Assembly (NCBI GenBank): GCA_035771165.1
Contig: JAWNZC010000280.1
Location: 1,012,001 to 1,076,000 of the forward strand
Direction of reading: 5' to 3'
Source of the DNA: Paragorgia papillata
Lineage: Eukaryota > Cnidaria > Anthozoa > Scleralcyonacea > Coralliidae
Length of the DNA stretch: 64,000 nt
This document shows, one piece after another, positions 51,966 through 62,987 of this stretch (position 1 is the stretch's first letter; the number at the start of each line of letters is the position of its first letter). The position numbers and the translations under genes were made by a program. The notes beneath the pieces were generated by a model. It was not told the origin of the DNA. It searched no databases and was given only the letters and a program-made list of their open reading frames with translations.

Positions 51966-52836
51966 TCAGTATTCCATTAACTCTTCATCGGGATTGTTGT
52001 CCTTATACCAAAAGAAACGCAAGAAATCTCTGTGATCCTCGCGGACCATGAAAGAGTGGAACATTTGTTCGATGTCTGCCATGAACGCGACGGCGTTGCG
52101 ACGGAAGCGCAGGAGAACCCCCAAGAGACTATATTTGTTAGATCTGGACCAGAAAGCAGTAACTTGTTCAGTGACACTCCGCTGGTTTCAGCTGCAGAAT
52201 CAAAGACCACTCGAATTTCCCCCGGCTTTTGAGGGTGATAAGCAGGGCCGGACTAAGACTGTGGGGGGCCAGGGGCCACATTTTTGTGGGGGCCCTTTTC
52301 CAATTCCAATCGGTCTTACAAATTACAATATAATAAAATAAAGACACTAAATCACTGGTGTTCACCAAAGAACCCTTTATATATTACGGCTCAGAAATAC
52401 GTTTTACAAAACACTGAGATACGTCGTGCAAAAAATAACTTTGAACAAACAGAAACGTTAGTAACTTAGTATTAATTGGGTTGTTAAATAAAATACTCCA
52501 AAATGTGGGGGGGCCCAAATGTGGGGGGCCCGGGGCCCAGGCCCCGCCCTTAATCCGCCGCTGGTGATAAGCACCAAAGTGGGGAAGGTACCAGCGCGGT
52601 TTCCTCGAAACCAGGTCGCTCAATGGGACAGGCTCCGCGTGTCCGTTCTCAAACATCTTCTGCATAAAATCGAAATAGTGCTTCTTCATTGCTGGTTTTC
52701 GGTCGAGTGTTGGTCTTGTGGAGTTGAGACGCTTACGCGCATCTTCGCGATTGTCGGGAAGTTGTGTTATCTTGTGACGGAATGGTAGTGGTGCTACCCA
52801 GTTTCCTGCATTGTTCTTGACCATTTGATGGTGCAT
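51966..52836 (-). pseudogene. BEL/Pao 2: RT N-terminal half, split by a hAT MITE
   Basis: 52836 to 52572 encodes WVAPLPFRHKITQLP, then the spacer up to RKPRWYLPHFGAYH. The hAT element (52243-52563) interrupts here. From 52234 the RT resumes with [21 protein letters not shown] and SGPDLTN. A frameshift near 52150 precedes the block with [10 protein letters not shown] and LRFFWY (first catalytic Asp), and a TGA follows at 51964-51966. Confidence 0.88.
52243..52563. mobile_element. hAT MITE in BEL/Pao 2 RT
   Basis: Ends CAGGGCCGGACTAAG and inverse of CAGCGGCGGATTAAG, both followed by G-rich runs. The exact 8-bp duplication GTGATAAG flanks it (52235-52242, 52564-52571). Interior 250 bp is AT-rich. 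CAG ends, G-rich shoulders and 8-bp duplication define a hAT-type MITE. Confidence 0.92.
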
Positions 52837-53650
52837 GGCGTTGGCGAATCTTCTCTTCGACAGACTGACCAGGTTTGTCGTCGTCTTTCGAACGTACGAA
52901 CACTTTGGCTCCTAGACCATCCTCGAAGCTTCCGTTCTCGAATGTCTCTTTCCTCTGGTGATTGATATCGTCGCCAAGACGATCAGAGATGTTTTTCTTG
53001 ACATGGAAAAGATTGGTGCAAGGTAAAATAATTGAGGATCGTCCACTTTCGAGAAAATGCGTCTTGTAGCACGAAGGATCTGGCTTGTGCGCGCCATTTA
53101 GGCAAGCGTTACCGAGGATGACCCATCCTAAATCGAGTCGTTGGGCCCAAGGAGCGTTCCTAGATCCATTGCGCGATTCACGTATCTTCTGAAGTAGCGG
53201 CGCGTCTCTGCCAACAAGTAAGAGGACATCGGCGTCGTTGCAGATCTCAGGTATCTTGTGGGCTATCTCTCGCAGATGTGGCTGAGCCAAGGCTATCGAT
53301 GGCGTAGGGATCTCTTCTTTGGTATCTGGGATGGCGTTACATTCAGTGACACTAGAGAGTTGATGTATTTTTCTACCGTCCAAAGATTCCACGATGAGTC
53401 CCTTGGCACGTCTTCTCCGAATCTGAGTTGTTCCAGCACATGTCCTAAGTGTGTATGCAGTCGTTTCACCATCCACGTTTAAGCGGTCGAAGAGTTGGGA
53501 CTTTGCCAGCGAGGTGTTGCTCTGGTCATCGATTACCACGTAAGCTTTTACCTTGGTGTCGGGATGTCCACTGACGTAAATGTTGGCTAGACAAATCTTC
53601 GAGCACGATTTACCACCAGGTTGATTCCCGCATATTTCAGTGCATTTGGC
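52733..53650 (-). pseudogene. BEL/Pao 2: aspartic protease
   Basis: The frame begins at the protease core with VVIDDQSNTSLAKSQLFD, the D-x-S/T-containing BEL/Pao active-site segment, then GLIVESLDGRKIHQLSSV and DVLLLVGRDAPLL, and RLDLGWVILGNACL. Upstream (53540-53650) the same frame continues with a Cys-rich stretch (CIANIYVSGHPDTK type). Confidence 0.83.
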
Positions 53651-53821
53651 TGTAATCTCAGCTGACTCCCCGCCTTGCTGTTGGGTGTCACTTTTCTCTT
53701 CAGGTTGATCTTGGTCGTCCCTTTGCTCCCCGCCGTGCTTTTGCTCGTCCTGCTTTCGAGATGGGATTCTCGCCTGTGCGTGAAGCGCTGCTATGTGTTT
53801 ATCGCTTTGACACTCCGTACA

Positions 53822-55881
53822 TTAGATTGTGCATTTGCAGTCTTTCGCCAGATGAGTGCAAGAAGCGAGGCAGCGGAAGCATTCGCGATTCTGCCTCAGG
53901 ATTTTTGTTCTCTCGTCGAGTTGCTTGGCTCGGAAAGTGCGGCACTTACTTAATGGATGTGGTTTCTGATGGACAATACACCAGTTAGTAGGATCACGAA
54001 AGGTTTGGTCATTTTGGATTCTTTGGTTTCCAGTAGTGGGGTTGGTAATCTCAGTCTTCTTTACATTCACATCTTCTCTCAAGCCAAAGTTTCTCGGAGT
54101 CGAGTTTCTCTTCTCGGGGCTTTCTATGATCAAATTTGGATCGTTTCTCTCAAGAGATAACTCTTGAATGAACATAGCAAATTCGGTAAAAGGAGGATAA
54201 TCTACTGCGTTATGTTGTTTTTTTTGTACCGGTAAGCGTGCCTTTGCCACCTGCTTTGGATATCGCCAGGGAGCTTAGCGATAACTGGTTTAATGTATAC
54301 AGGTTCGTCGAGAATTCTAAGGCCTGGATACCCTCCATCAGTTTTGGCGCACTGCAACTCTAGAAGCAAATCTCCGAGCTCTTGTAGTTTCTTGTTATCT
54401 CTATAACCAATCTTGGGAAAGTCTCTCAGTTTGTTCAGGTGTACTTCTGTTATGACTGCGTTAGACCCAAACCGCTGGCCCAGTTTTTGCCACAGTACTG
54501 CCACGCCATCAACTGGATTGTTAATGTAGGCATTGCGTAGTCGTTGTGCCAATTTCTTTGATTCGTTGGAGTTATATTCGATTATTAGTGATAGTTCCTC
54601 GCTCGGAGTGATGTTGATGTCTCTTGTCATGTTTTTGAAGGACTCCTTCCAACTGCAGTAATTTCTGGGATTGTCGTCAAATTTCTATATCTTATTGGCG
54701 ATTAATTCTCGACGGGCCATGAACTGGATGTAGGAACTCATAGTGTTCTGATTTGAGTCTATCAAGTCAGTTTGAGGTTGGGATCTGAAAATGGCCGTTG
54801 TTGGGTCTAATTTTTGACTGGGTGGTGTTTCTCGAACCAGATGATTGGTCTTCTGGGTTGGTTGCGGAAGAGTGACTTGATGAGATACACCAGGAGGACA
54901 ACCTTGGTCAGTAGTGTTCGGTTGGTCAGAGCATTGGGTGTTAATGTAGTGCTGAACTCTTTCGACAGGATCATCTTGAGGTAGATCCAGCTGTTTGGGT
55001 TCATGGTGATCTTCGAGGCTCAGCTCGTTATCAAAGGCATCTGCTTTGGCTACAGCGACTGCTGCCTCCTCTTCCAGTCGTAAACTTTCCATACGTGCTT
55101 TCTCTTCCATCTTTTTTTGGGCTAAGACCAGTTCTTCTTGCTGTATCAGAAATGCTGACTGGGACTCGAGCAATGATCTCTTTTTTTGCATCTCTACCTT
55201 TTTTAATGCTGCTGAGGCTTCAGCTCTAGCTTGCACTCGTGCTGCTGTAGAGGACATTGAGGAACTATGGGAACGATGGGATGAATTGATGTCCACCAAA
55301 AGTTCCTTCTTTCGCTCATTTCCCTCAGTTATAGCTGTTTGAATAAACTGACTGCGATTACTCATAAGTTTCTCTAATATGTCACACTCTTGTTGTTGTT
55401 GGGGTGCACTGATACTAGTAAGGAACTCTACCAATGACAACGACACGACTTGATACTGGTGAAAATTCGAACGTACCTGTGCTGTATGTGATTTAATTTG
55501 CTCCACTGAGTCAGGGGCTTCTTGAAGTTTGGTCACAGCATTCAAGGTGTTTCGCCATAATTTTTCCAATCTGGTTCGGTCGGATTGTAGCCGGTTCTCA
55601 ATAGACTTGGCCGAAGGTTTTGCAAATCTTTTTGGTCGAACAGATTGCTCGTTGGTCGACACAGTGCTTTCGGCAACTTCTGTGATGATTTCGAGCGAAC
55701 CTGGTAACGTAGGGTTCTTTGACGAGTCGATATTCCCCATATTCTCGTCGATTTTTTCCGGTAAAAGGAAATCTACTGCTCCTACCTGAGGCTCTTCGAC
55801 AGTTGGGTGGTTCATCTCTGTGTTATCCGTTGTAGGCTGGACGTTTTCGGCTGAAGACGCGTTTGTAGCGATTGAATCCAT
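53822..55881 (-). pseudogene. BEL/Pao 2: gag
   Basis: ATG at 55881 (MDSIATNASS) begins a long helical gag with ARVQARAEASAALKKVEMQKK coiled coil near 55250. An in-frame TAG at 54685-54687 interrupts it. The same frame then reads NPRNYCSWKESFKN and GYRDNKKLQELGDLLLELQC, the DUF1759-type region. A frameshift lies at a T(8) run near 54217. The C-terminal end has knuckle-type CFRCLASCTHLAKDC. The open frame also extends upstream of the ATG through the LTR junction to beyond 56000. Confidence 0.85.
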
Positions 55882-55952
55882 GCTACAAAGGCCTTCGGTA
55901 AACAAAGTCTCCAAATCTTTAATATACGCCAGAAGGATGTCTCTCTTTTCAC

Positions 55953-56245
55953 TGTTCTGTTCCTTCAGATCTGAACGAAGCTCTAGATCCTTCTCCAGCA
56001 GTGTAACCACACAAACAAAGGTTTTAGAAACGTATTTATTGGTGAAAAGAGAATGCTAACTAAGGCGTAGCAGACTTCAGAATGAACAACAGTAACTCTC
56101 CGGAGAACTCCCCCGGGATAGATAAACCAGCCAATGAAATGGCTGATAATATTAAAATGGCGCGAGATGGGATTTACAAAAAGACCGCCAGTGAACAGTG
56201 TCTAATAATAGTGAAAAAAACGAAAAGGCCGTAATGGCCAGAACA
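55953..56245 (-). repeat. BEL/Pao 2, 5' LTR
   Basis: Direct repeat of 48793-49085 with about five differences. Minus-strand sequence right after it is GTGAAAAGAGAGAC, which does not begin with TGG. Confidence 0.92.
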
Positions 56246-56250
56246 CTTTA

Positions 56251-56262
56251 TCTTCCTGTCTA

Positions 56263-56360
<98 letters not shown>

Positions 56361-56600
56361 AATCTGTCCATCTGTCTGTCAATCTGTCCATCTGTCTGTC
56401 AATTTGACCATCTGTCTGTCAATCTATCCATCTGTCTGTCAATCTGTCCATCTGTCTGTCAATCTGTCCATCTGTCTGTATATATCTCTTGCTGTAGTTC
56501 ATCTTCCTGTCCGTTGTTTTGTTTTGTTTTATGTTACTCATAATCCACATTTGTGTAAAAAATATTGCAGTGCACCTGGTTATGGGACCCTAAATAAATT
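56251..56600 (+). repeat. (TCTG)n tract and last satellite unit of the array
   Basis: About 23 TCTG units (56268-56360), then a 20-bp repeat AATCTGTCCATCTGTCTGTC about five times, then the rest of a satellite unit to CCTGGTTATGGGACCC. Confidence 0.93.
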
Positions 56601-58140
56601 TGCAATGTCATCAATGTGGATTTTGTTCCAACAATTTTGGGAATGATGGTCAAAATAAGAACTCCAAACAATCGTTGAATTTCAAGTTTTTGAGAGCTTG
56701 AAAATAGCATATAGTTAAAAAATGGATTAGGGTGATATTAAACTCAATGTTATTTAACAAATGAGTTAGTTAATATCGGCATGTGGTAATCATATGACGT
56801 CACAATCGTATTTTTCTGCTGGTTGTTTCATCGAAATGTTGTTCAAGACACGATTGAGTGATAAACAACACGCTCTTGCTGTGTTTCTACCGGATGAAAA
56901 AAATACTCTTATCAAAAAAAGTCAAGTGTTGCGAAAATACGACCCGTGTGAAACGTCCCCTGAATAGAATAGGCGCTACAATGGAGACAATTCCACCACG
57001 ATCATGCACCAGATCTGAACTCTATTGATAATATATGTTTCATGTAATGAGAAAAAGAATCGAAGCAGCAGTAAAGGAAAACTATACCACGGATCAGACA
57101 TGCGACGAGTTTGTCGACACAATAAAATAGCAGGTTTTGTGAATGCCGAAGCCAGCATTCCAAAAAGACTGAGAGAAATATACGTTGGAAAGGGACGGAG
57201 GACAAAATATTAACAATTCTTGCACTACCGTGTGTGTCATATTACCCAGACATTACCTTTTATTAGCTTAATGACAATTAACATAAATATTCAAATATAA
57301 ATGACAACTACATAAATATTCAAATATACATTACTCTCAAAATAGTCCGTACAATCGTCTGAAGATTTTAATATTATATGTAAACGCACGCACTATTTCA
57401 AATTACCACACTTTACCGGAGCTGCGTTCATTTTTCTATACACTTTACCACACTTTACCACAAAACAACGTATATATAAAATTATAATTCATTTATTTAA
57501 TTTTGGATGGTAAAGTGTGCTCAAGTTGCTCGTAGGTATGGTAAAGTGTGCCAATATAAAAGCGTTTTGAACTACGAATTACAACAACGGCATTTATTAG
57601 TGACAATTGTATGCACAAAAAGTGTTATTTCACTTATTCCAGCAGAAGCAATGTGAATAAGTATCGTGGGCGTTATCACGCTGACGCGTTGGTATCAAGT
57701 GATACAAAACGTCCACACCACTTCCGTTGTTTAAAATACGTAATTTGAATATGCATTATTGCAATACATAAATTTCGCAATTATTAAACGGAAGTTGTGG
57801 TAAATTAGGTGCGCGAAAGCAAATGTAATGCGATAAATATTCCAAAAATATGAGGAGCATTTTCTCAGACAATCATTGCCAAAATTAGTTGGCACGCGCA
57901 ATAAATTCGTCCTGAATTTGCATATCGTTTAGATACATTGGTGCCCCATTCCCCCCTTAACCAATGTTGTTCCCATTGCCATTACCATTACACGAACACA
58001 TAATGTTTGCGAGAAGAGCACTGAAACTTCATTTAGGTTTTGTTACAACATTGAAATGGGGTGAGGGGGTGGTGGGAGGTTGCAATGTCATCAATGTGGA
58101 TTTCGTTCCAACAATTTCGGCAATGATTGTAGTTACGGGA
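56601..58140. other. Non-satellite segment, no gene seen; flanked by a short duplication
   Basis: TTGCAATGTCATCAATGTGG occurs at the left border (56600-56619) and again at 58080-58099, each followed by ATTT(T/C)GTTCCAACAATTT. Inside is AT-rich DNA with several TTTACCACACTTTACC-like words (57390-57560). A 62-codon frame at 57025 has no recognisable domain. Confidence 0.5.
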
Positions 58141-58434
58141 AGCCCAATAAATAAAACAACTTTAATCTTTGTATTTATGCTTATTTGTGTGTCTGGCTGT
58201 CAATCTCTGCATTTGTGTAAAAAATATTGCAATGTACCTGGTTATGGGAATCTGAATAAATAAAACAACTTTAATCTTTATCTTTCTGTTTATTTGTGTG
58301 TTTGGCTGTCAGTCTGTCCATTTGTCTATACATATGTCTTGTTGTTCATCGCTGTCCGTTGTTTTGTTTTATTTTAGTCATAATCCATATTTGTGTGAAA
58401 AATATTGTGATGGACCTTTAGTATTTTACTGTGG
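58141..58434 (+). repeat. Detached satellite units
   Basis: One and a half units of the 43.8-48.8 kb satellite, with AATAAATAAAACAACTTTAA twice and CCTGGTTATGGGAATCTG. Confidence 0.88.
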
Positions 58435-59125
58435 CTAACGCCAGACGATTTTGCTTACGACGATTTTACATTCCCGCACAACAAGGTCTAGATCTGCTTC
58501 GAGCTTCTTACATTTTTCTTTCTCGATCAGTAATTCGCGCTTAAGATGATCAATTTCGTCCCCGTCTTTTGACGATTTCTCATTTGGTGAAAAAATCACT
58601 GAGTCAATACTCTTTTGCATGATAACCAAGTCTAACTTAACTCCTTCGAGTTCGGTGGCTAAAGTGCCGCATGAGCACAACCGGCGGTGAACCACATTGA
58701 GGAGGATATAAACTCACATCATTTCGTCTTCTCGACCGATTAATTTGGTTGAATGTATGGCTTTGTTACCCGGCAAGTAAACTGCTGTTTCGTAGGCAGT
58801 AACAACAACAGAGTGCTTCGGTGCATGACTTCTGTCGGATTGCTTCGGTTCGGCTGGGTCTATTGCCAAGCAAAGACGAACACATTCATCACGTATATGC
58901 TTTCCATAATACCACGTTATCGCCAAGTCGACATCGGTACTATATCGAACTTTTTTGATCCTCCACCTGGTGAGGTCCATTTTCCTCTTAAACCGGATGT
59001 CTCTACAAACTTCAAGGAATCCAAATCATTAGTCCATTTCAGTCGTGTCCCGTCGAATATCAGGTTTCTAGACACCCTACAATCTTTACCGAGATGACCG
59101 ACTTGAGACATAGTATAAAAAATAT
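58435..59125 (-). pseudogene. Decayed ORF of a multicopy invertebrate family
   Basis: Minus strand from 59111: SQVGHLGKDCRVSRNLIF, DGTRLKWTNDLDSLKFV and GKWTSPGGGSKKFD. A frameshift near 58950 is followed by ITWYYGKH, and another by ELEGVKLDLVIMQKSIDSV and a coiled coil (HLKRELLIEKEKCKKLEADL). From memory the order K-W-(T/S)-x-P-G-G, I-T-W-Y-x-G-K, and the leucine-rich MQKxIxS segment is shared by many repetitive cnidarian ORFs, probably a transposon-encoded protein. Several stops and shifts make it a pseudogene. The function is unknown. Confidence 0.45.
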
Positions 59126-59404
59126 TCAGACCAATCGCAGATACAAATAACCGACTCAACTGTAAGTTTTAAGACTTTATAAGAGTTAACACTTTTATAA
59201 CGTTAAGCTCGTTAAAATATTCTGAAGTAGTTAACAAGACCATACCCTTTTTAGGAAACAGGAACTTCTACGAAGTTGTTCAGCGGTCGCGTTACGTTTT
59301 ACCTTCCACCAACGACTCAGTTTCGCTGACGTTTATCTCGTTCGTGTGTTCAGAAAGCAGCAGTGGACACAATGTTGTGCTTTTTCAATCAGGACAACAG
59401 AAGA

Positions 59405-60785
59405 TACTAGAATATAAGATAAGATAAAAACTTTATTTAAGGAGGGTAGCACTTTACAATAAAATTGACAAACTTGTGGCCTTCATTTGATGCTAAAGGT
59501 TACAAATACATATAAAATAAGATAGTAGATAATTATAATCAAGGAAAAATCAAGAATAAGATGTTTCATTTAGTAATATGTTAAAAAGTTCGACTTAAAA
59601 ACCTTTAAAAGGGAGCTTTGCGTAAAGCTATGGGTAGAGCATTCCATATCAGCAGCTACCACAGAAAAAGAAAAAAGATCTTCCACCCTCTCGTTTCCTC
59701 TTAATGACCGGTTGTTGAATTAAAAATTGACTATATCTTGTAGTTCTTTCATGGAATTTAGAATTAGTTAAAAGAAGATTGTCTATATATGACGGACAAT
59801 TTCCATTCAAACGGTTTATAGCAGAGTGTTGCTTTCCTGATTTTGACCTCTTCAGTAAATGGTAACCATCCAAGTTTTTTAAATAGTAGGGCACTTCTGG
59901 CTCTCGTTGAAGCTCCTAAAATGATACGGGCTGCTCGTTTTTGTAGTTTGGATATACGTTCTAGATTCTCTTTTGAGGTGTTGGACCAGACATTACTTCC
60001 GTACATCATTATCGACTTAATTATGGCATTGTAATATGCAGTTCGTTCTTTTACAGGAAGATAATGTTTTAAGGTGGCTCCATACAGTTTCCTGAAAAGT
60101 GGAAAATGCAAGTTTGAGACCCCAAAATATGTGCATAAGTATTTCGGAATAAGAATAAAAGTTGATGTAATGCAGAGGAAAACCTCTTGAGAATAAAAAA
60201 TTGTTACGAAATAAAGAATTAACGTGGTTGCTATGACAACAATGACGTTTCAAAATGGCTGAAAATTACCTTTCAATCTAATTTAATTCGAAGAAAAGTT
60301 CGGTGACCCCCATTTATTTTCATTAAAACTCTCCTACAGGAATATGTAATCAATAGGCCGATTTAAAAAAAATTCTGTAGATCCATTTTTTTTCAAAAAT
60401 AAAAAACATGATTTTTCCAGATAAAAAAAATCGATCTACAGCTTTTTTTTTAAATCGGCGTATTGATTACCCATTCCTGTAGGGAAGTTTTTCGAATTAA
60501 ATTAGATTGAAAGGTAATTTTCAGCCATTTTGAAACGTCATTGTTGCCATAGCAACCACGTTAATTCTTTATTTCGTAACAGTTTTTGATTCTCAGAATG
60601 TTTTTCTCTGCATTACATCCAGTTTTACTCTTATTCCGAAATATTTATGCACATATTTTTGGGTCTCAAACTTGCATTTTCCACTTTTGAAGAAACTGTA
60701 TGGAGCCGCCTTAACTTCTTGAGAAGGCCGATACGCTGGCGGCGTAAGTAGTTCTCCACGTGGCTATATCTTAACTAAGGCCAGT
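59405..60785 (-). pseudogene. LINE 3' fragment (CR1/L2-group), split by a TTAA element
   Basis: Minus strand from about 60775 encodes YSHVENYLRRQRIGLLKK, is interrupted at 60714-60069, then continues LKHYLPVKERTAYYNAIIK, MMYGSNVWSN, LQKRAARIILGAS and KKLGWLPFTEE. A frameshift near 59830 leads to LNGNCPSYIDNLLL and the tail. These are the conserved C-terminal (post-RT) motifs of CR1/L2-type LINEs. The 3' tail is (TTATC)n-like at 59416-59430. The catalytic RT core is absent. Confidence 0.85.
60073..60710. mobile_element. Foldback element with about 300-bp inverted ends and TTAA target
   Basis: Ends GGTGGCTCCATACAGTTTC and its inverse. The arms pair over almost the whole length (60073-60365 with 60410-60710, about 88 percent) around a T/A-rich loop. 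TTAA lies at both borders (60069-60072 and 60711-60714). TTAA targets are used by piggyBac and Kolobok transposons. No coding. Confidence 0.9.
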
Positions 60786-61818
60786 GCTGTTTACATGAGC
60801 CCGGGTAATTTGTTAAAAGAAAACCTTATTGGCCACGAAAGACCACTGGAATCACATTGGAAAATTTAGTTAGCTTAGTTTTGCTATAAGGAAAACATTA
60901 AGTTGATTGAAAGTATCTGTTACGGTCATGGAAAGATTTTCGTGAACATAACACGCGAATATATTTTTAACTTCTATATATGAGTTCCCATATCTCGGTA
61001 AGTTAAAGAGTTTCACACAAGTTCCCACAACCCTGTATGTGTTTTTCTTTCACACTGGTTCCCATAACCCTGTGTACGAACATAGTTCCCACAACCCGGT
61101 GTATGTAAGTATGTGTGTGCTTTTCACACATTTTCATGCATTGCTTCTTAAGTCTATATCTCTTTCTGTGCTTTTCTGTGCTTAACAACGGTAGTCACAT
61201 GTACGCATTGCGTACCTATTTTTAATCCAGCAGGTATTGTAAATAGGATACAAACTCGTCCTAGCTCATTTACATAAACTTTCCGATGGATTTTCTCAGC
61301 TTAAACACAGTTTATGTCTTACAGATTGTTGAAAAACCTTAAGAATTAGATGTGTGAATTGGATAGAGCCATATATTTCGGCTCGCGTTGTGAATGCCTA
61401 TAAGGCTCGGTCTCTCGTATCTATATGTACTATTTACAACATGAGCGGCCGATTAAACATTCATTTGTTTTTTTCATGAATTATTGATGACTATATATAT
61501 ATATATACAATGTTTTATTTAAAAGAAGAATATTAAGGGTCTGTTTATATGGAAGTGAGTTACCTGGCAAGTTGTAATATTTGAGATGATTAGCATCAAC
61601 CAAAGTGACAAACAACGAATATAGAAAATTCATCCCGCTATGCCGGGGAATGTTTATCCCGCTTTGTCGAGATCCCGGCTGCCAGTGCCGAGTTCTCGCC
61701 GGGCTGTATACCCCGATACAGAACGGCCACTCATTCTGTAAATAATACTTCTACACTTAAAAACCGCGCAGGAGAGCTTTATCGGATATAAAACACGAGG
61801 CGATAGCCGAGTGTTTCA
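60786..61818. other. No gene; short repeats
   Basis: Four diverged copies of AGTTCCCACAACCCTGTGTA at 61018-61110 (related to the satellite word GGTTATGGGAACC, inverted), then the dispersed repeat 61130-61220. Confidence 0.5.
61130..61220 (-). repeat. Dispersed repeat, copy 2 (inverted)
   Basis: Reverse complement of 12081-12155, with an additional CTTTTCTGTG insertion. Confidence 0.75.
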
Positions 61819-62406
61819 TAGCCTCCTTCGCAGCCCTTCTTTGCGGGCCTCGATATTTTCGTCCCCCACGAAGGTCTGCTCAAACGAGCAACACATTCCG
61901 TTCCCTTTGTGTACATGGACCAATGAAATTACACCATTGTCGTGCTAAATAAAGCCGTCCTGGGCTGGTATTGTTATGTGTAATTTGTTTAGTCGAAAGC
62001 TAATATTTTGAAAAGTTTAGCCTAGAACTTAACGAAATTTACGAAGAATACTGTTTTGACTATGTTCTTGCTGCCTATGCAAACAAATAAGCGTGAAAGT
62101 CAGTGTAAAGCCTAAGAGCGTTGAGAGAAATTTAAGATTGTAAACAAACGCTCAAAGGTGTTAACGGTTTTATAGCGTCTGAAGCGACTGCCCAAATTAG
62201 TTTACTTGAAAGCTAATATTTCGCTTACTATGCGGATAATAATTATTTACCTGGATACATGGCCAAGGTGAAGGTCAGCCTCCCCGATTTTAGGAGCCTA
62301 TCTCTGATTGGTCAATTTCTCGGAACGGAATGTGTTGCTCGTTTGAGCAAACCTAGTGTGGGACGAAAATATCGAGGCCCGCAAAGAAGGGCTGCAAAGG
62401 AGGCTA
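61819..62406. mobile_element. MULE-like element with 85-bp inverted ends and 9-bp duplication
   Basis: Ends TAGCCTCCTTCGCAGCCCTT and inverse with only a few differences over about 85 bp (through GGGCCTCGATATTTTCGTCC and CAAACGAGCAACACATTCC). The exact 9-bp duplication AGTGTTTCA is at 61810-61818 and 62407-62415. Length 588 bp. It is the uninterrupted relative of 26423-28380. No transposase. Confidence 0.92.
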
Positions 62407-62846
62407 AGTGTTTCAGAGCCGATAAAGCCCGTACTGCAAGGTTTTTAAATGACTTCTAAAAAGAATCACTTCATACGTCATTGGCGTAGTAATTTTGAAA
62501 ATTAAGCTTATCTCAGCTGTTAAAAACCAGCGAGAAACTTAGAGCGAGTCTATATCACATATATAGATCGGATACGCTTATGATTTTTCTTTGTGTTTTC
62601 CTCATAAATTATTAATGAATTATATATATATATATATATAAATCAAAAGCGAGGTGAAATAGGAAAGAACTGTAAATTCATATTCTTTATTATTTTAAAG
62701 TTTTTATCAAGTGAAAAGCTCGTTGACAATCTTGTTGTTTTAATTAAACACGTTAACTGTTGTGAATCTTTGTGGAACATGTTGATCAACCACTGCAGTT
62801 ATTCTGTATTATTTACGTGTATTTCTCATAAGTATTTATTGTTTAG

Positions 62847-62987
62847 ATGCACCCACAGGCGAAGAGAAGAAAAGTCCCATTGCCGTCATTGTGGGCGCTG
62901 CAATTGGTGGTATCGTCCTTCTCATAATATTTATTGTCCTAATCTGGTATTGCTACTGCAAACGTTCAGGCGGTGAAAGCCGTAAGA
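62847..62987 (+). CDS. Orphan membrane-spanning exon of an unidentified type I protein
   Basis: Acceptor TATTTATTGTTTAG ends at 62846; donor GTAAGT at 62988. Entered in phase 1 it reads APTGEEKKSPIAVIVGAAIG and GIVLLIIFIVLIWYCYCKRS, a polar linker, a 24-residue membrane span and a Cys/Lys/Arg stop-transfer segment. It leaves in phase 1. The symmetrical 1-1 phase is common for membrane exons of receptors. An alternative donor (GTAAGA) lies 6 nt upstream in the same phase. No further exon was found to the right edge. It could belong to an ephrin-like neighbour or any receptor. Confidence 0.62.

Larger units (their letters stand above)
48793..56245 (-). mobile_element. BEL/Pao LTR retrotransposon 2, full length, in the satellite
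   Basis: Flanked by the 5-bp duplication CTTTA (48788-48792 and 56246-56250) and by satellite sequence on both sides that would join into one unit. LTRs are 293 bp each (48793-49085, 55953-56245), start TGTTCTG, end CAGAACA and differ at about five positions (near 98 percent). Internal order on the minus strand is gag, protease, RT, RNase H, integrase, C-terminal domain. Breaks include an in-frame TAG in gag, frameshifts, a TGA in RT and a hAT MITE in RT, so this copy is not functional. It belongs to another subfamily than BEL/Pao 1: LTRs and protease motif differ. Confidence 0.93.

Noticed and set aside
61003..61188. Tandem GTTCCCACAACCCTG words as a telomere- or CRISPR-like array
   Set aside because: Only four diverged copies; they resemble the satellite word GGTTATGGGAACC in inverse orientation.
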